Assembly (NCBI GenBank): GCA_035288225.1
Contig: DATEAT010000178.1
Coordinates: 1-7,558, forward strand
Reading direction: 5' to 3'
DNA: 7,558 nt
DNA from: RBG-16-64-43 sp035288225
Lineage (GTDB): Bacteria > Chloroflexota > Anaerolineae > Anaerolineales > RBG-16-64-43
Part shown: positions 6,245 through 7,558 of the stretch, in pieces
Layout: each line of letters begins with the position of its first letter
Position numbering within the stretch: the stretch's first letter is position 1
Position numbers and translations under genes: made by a program
The notes under the pieces: model-generated
What the model saw: the letters and a program-made list of their open reading frames with translations, nothing else
Databases searched by the model: none
Told to the model about the DNA's origin: nothing

Positions 6245-6396
6245 GCCTCAACCCCTTGGTAGACCTGGCAACGACCTACTCTCCCGCGTCTTAAGACGGA
6301 GTACCATCGGCGCTGGGGCGTTTCACGGCCGAGTTCGGAATGGGATCGGGTGCAGCCACCCCGCTATAATCACCAGGTCGACGAAAGGGTTGAGGC
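6245..6396 (-). repeat. Inverted repeat flanking 5S rRNA: pre-5S processing stem
   Basis: Bases 6245-6257 (GCCTCAACCCCTT) and 6385-6396 (AAGGGTTGAGGC) are complementary over 12 pairs with one bulged C. They bracket the 5S gene, leaving small internal loops (6258-6261 and 6380-6384) next to the mature terminal stem. In the transcript this would extend the 5S terminal helix and mark the precursor for ribonuclease processing, in line with known 5S maturation; the enzyme is not shown by the sequence. Confidence 0.65.
6262..6379 (-). rRNA. rrf: 5S ribosomal RNA
   Basis: The - strand of this 118-base segment reads as a complete 5S rRNA. It begins GACCTGGTGATTATAGCGGG and includes the conserved CACCCGATCCCATTCCGAAC and CGGGAGAGTAGGTCGTTGCC segments. 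Its ends, GACCTGG (6373-6379) and CCAGGTC (6262-6268), form the 7-bp terminal helix that fixes the boundaries. It lies in the usual place after 23S in an alphaproteobacterial rrn operon. Confidence 0.97.
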
Positions 6397-6497
6397 AAAC
6401 TTGTCGATTCGTCAGGCGAATTCTCACCGCCCATCATGCGCAGGGCTAGTCCACGCGCTGCGCGGACGTCCCATAGTCGCAATGATGAGCATTGCTT
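6380..6497 (-). other. 23S-5S internal transcribed spacer
   Basis: This ~118-base spacer has no tRNA. It contains half of the pre-5S stem (6385-6396), a GTCC/GGAC-based hairpin with one mismatch (6449-6467) and a perfect 6-bp hairpin GCAATG/CATTGC (6479-6495) directly after the 23S 3' end. These are probably processing structures. Confidence 0.7.

Positions 6498-7558
<1,061 letters not shown>

Overview
The window is high-GC bacterial chromosome, most likely from an alphaproteobacterium of the order Hyphomicrobiales (Rhizobiales). The evidence is the order helicase C-terminus, S4 protein, 7Fe ferredoxin, CarD, which I recall from that order, together with an alphaproteobacterial-type 23S/5S rRNA pair and a CarD domain very close to rhizobial CarD. 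I cannot name a genus from this much sequence. No mobile element, CRISPR array, phage gene or obvious defence system is visible, so this looks like a core housekeeping region.

Left half, + strand (1-4359): the C-terminal ~646 codons of a large SUV3/MgpS-like RNA helicase-related protein (its 5' part lies outside the window), a small S4 RNA-binding protein 9 bases after it, fdxA encoding a seven-iron ferredoxin, a ~460-base non-coding stretch, then carD. This CarD carries a ~178-residue lysine/alanine/proline-rich tail in front of a normal RNA polymerase-binding CarD domain. A strong hairpin terminator follows carD.

Middle, - strand (4385-6050): two genes read towards carD. The first transcribed encodes a PRiA4_ORF3-family (plasmid pRiA4b ORF-3-like) protein. 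It is followed after 58 bases by a predicted exported staphylococcal-nuclease-like protein whose catalytic-loop residues look substituted. The carD terminator hairpin lies inside the last codons of this convergent gene and may serve both strands.

Right part, - strand (6179-7558): the 3' end of an rRNA operon, with the last ~1060 bases of 23S rRNA, a ~119-base spacer without a tRNA, a complete 5S rRNA flanked by a precursor processing stem, and a 16-bp-stem terminator only 46 bases past 5S. There is therefore no distal tRNA.

Functionally the left half joins RNA-handling proteins (helicase, S4 protein), an iron-sulfur electron carrier and a global RNA polymerase regulator of rRNA transcription type. 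An rRNA operon end lies about 2 kb away on the other strand. The most unusual items are the CarD tail, the long structured leader upstream of carD, and the degenerate nuclease active site. I see no clear evidence of an entirely new multi-gene system.
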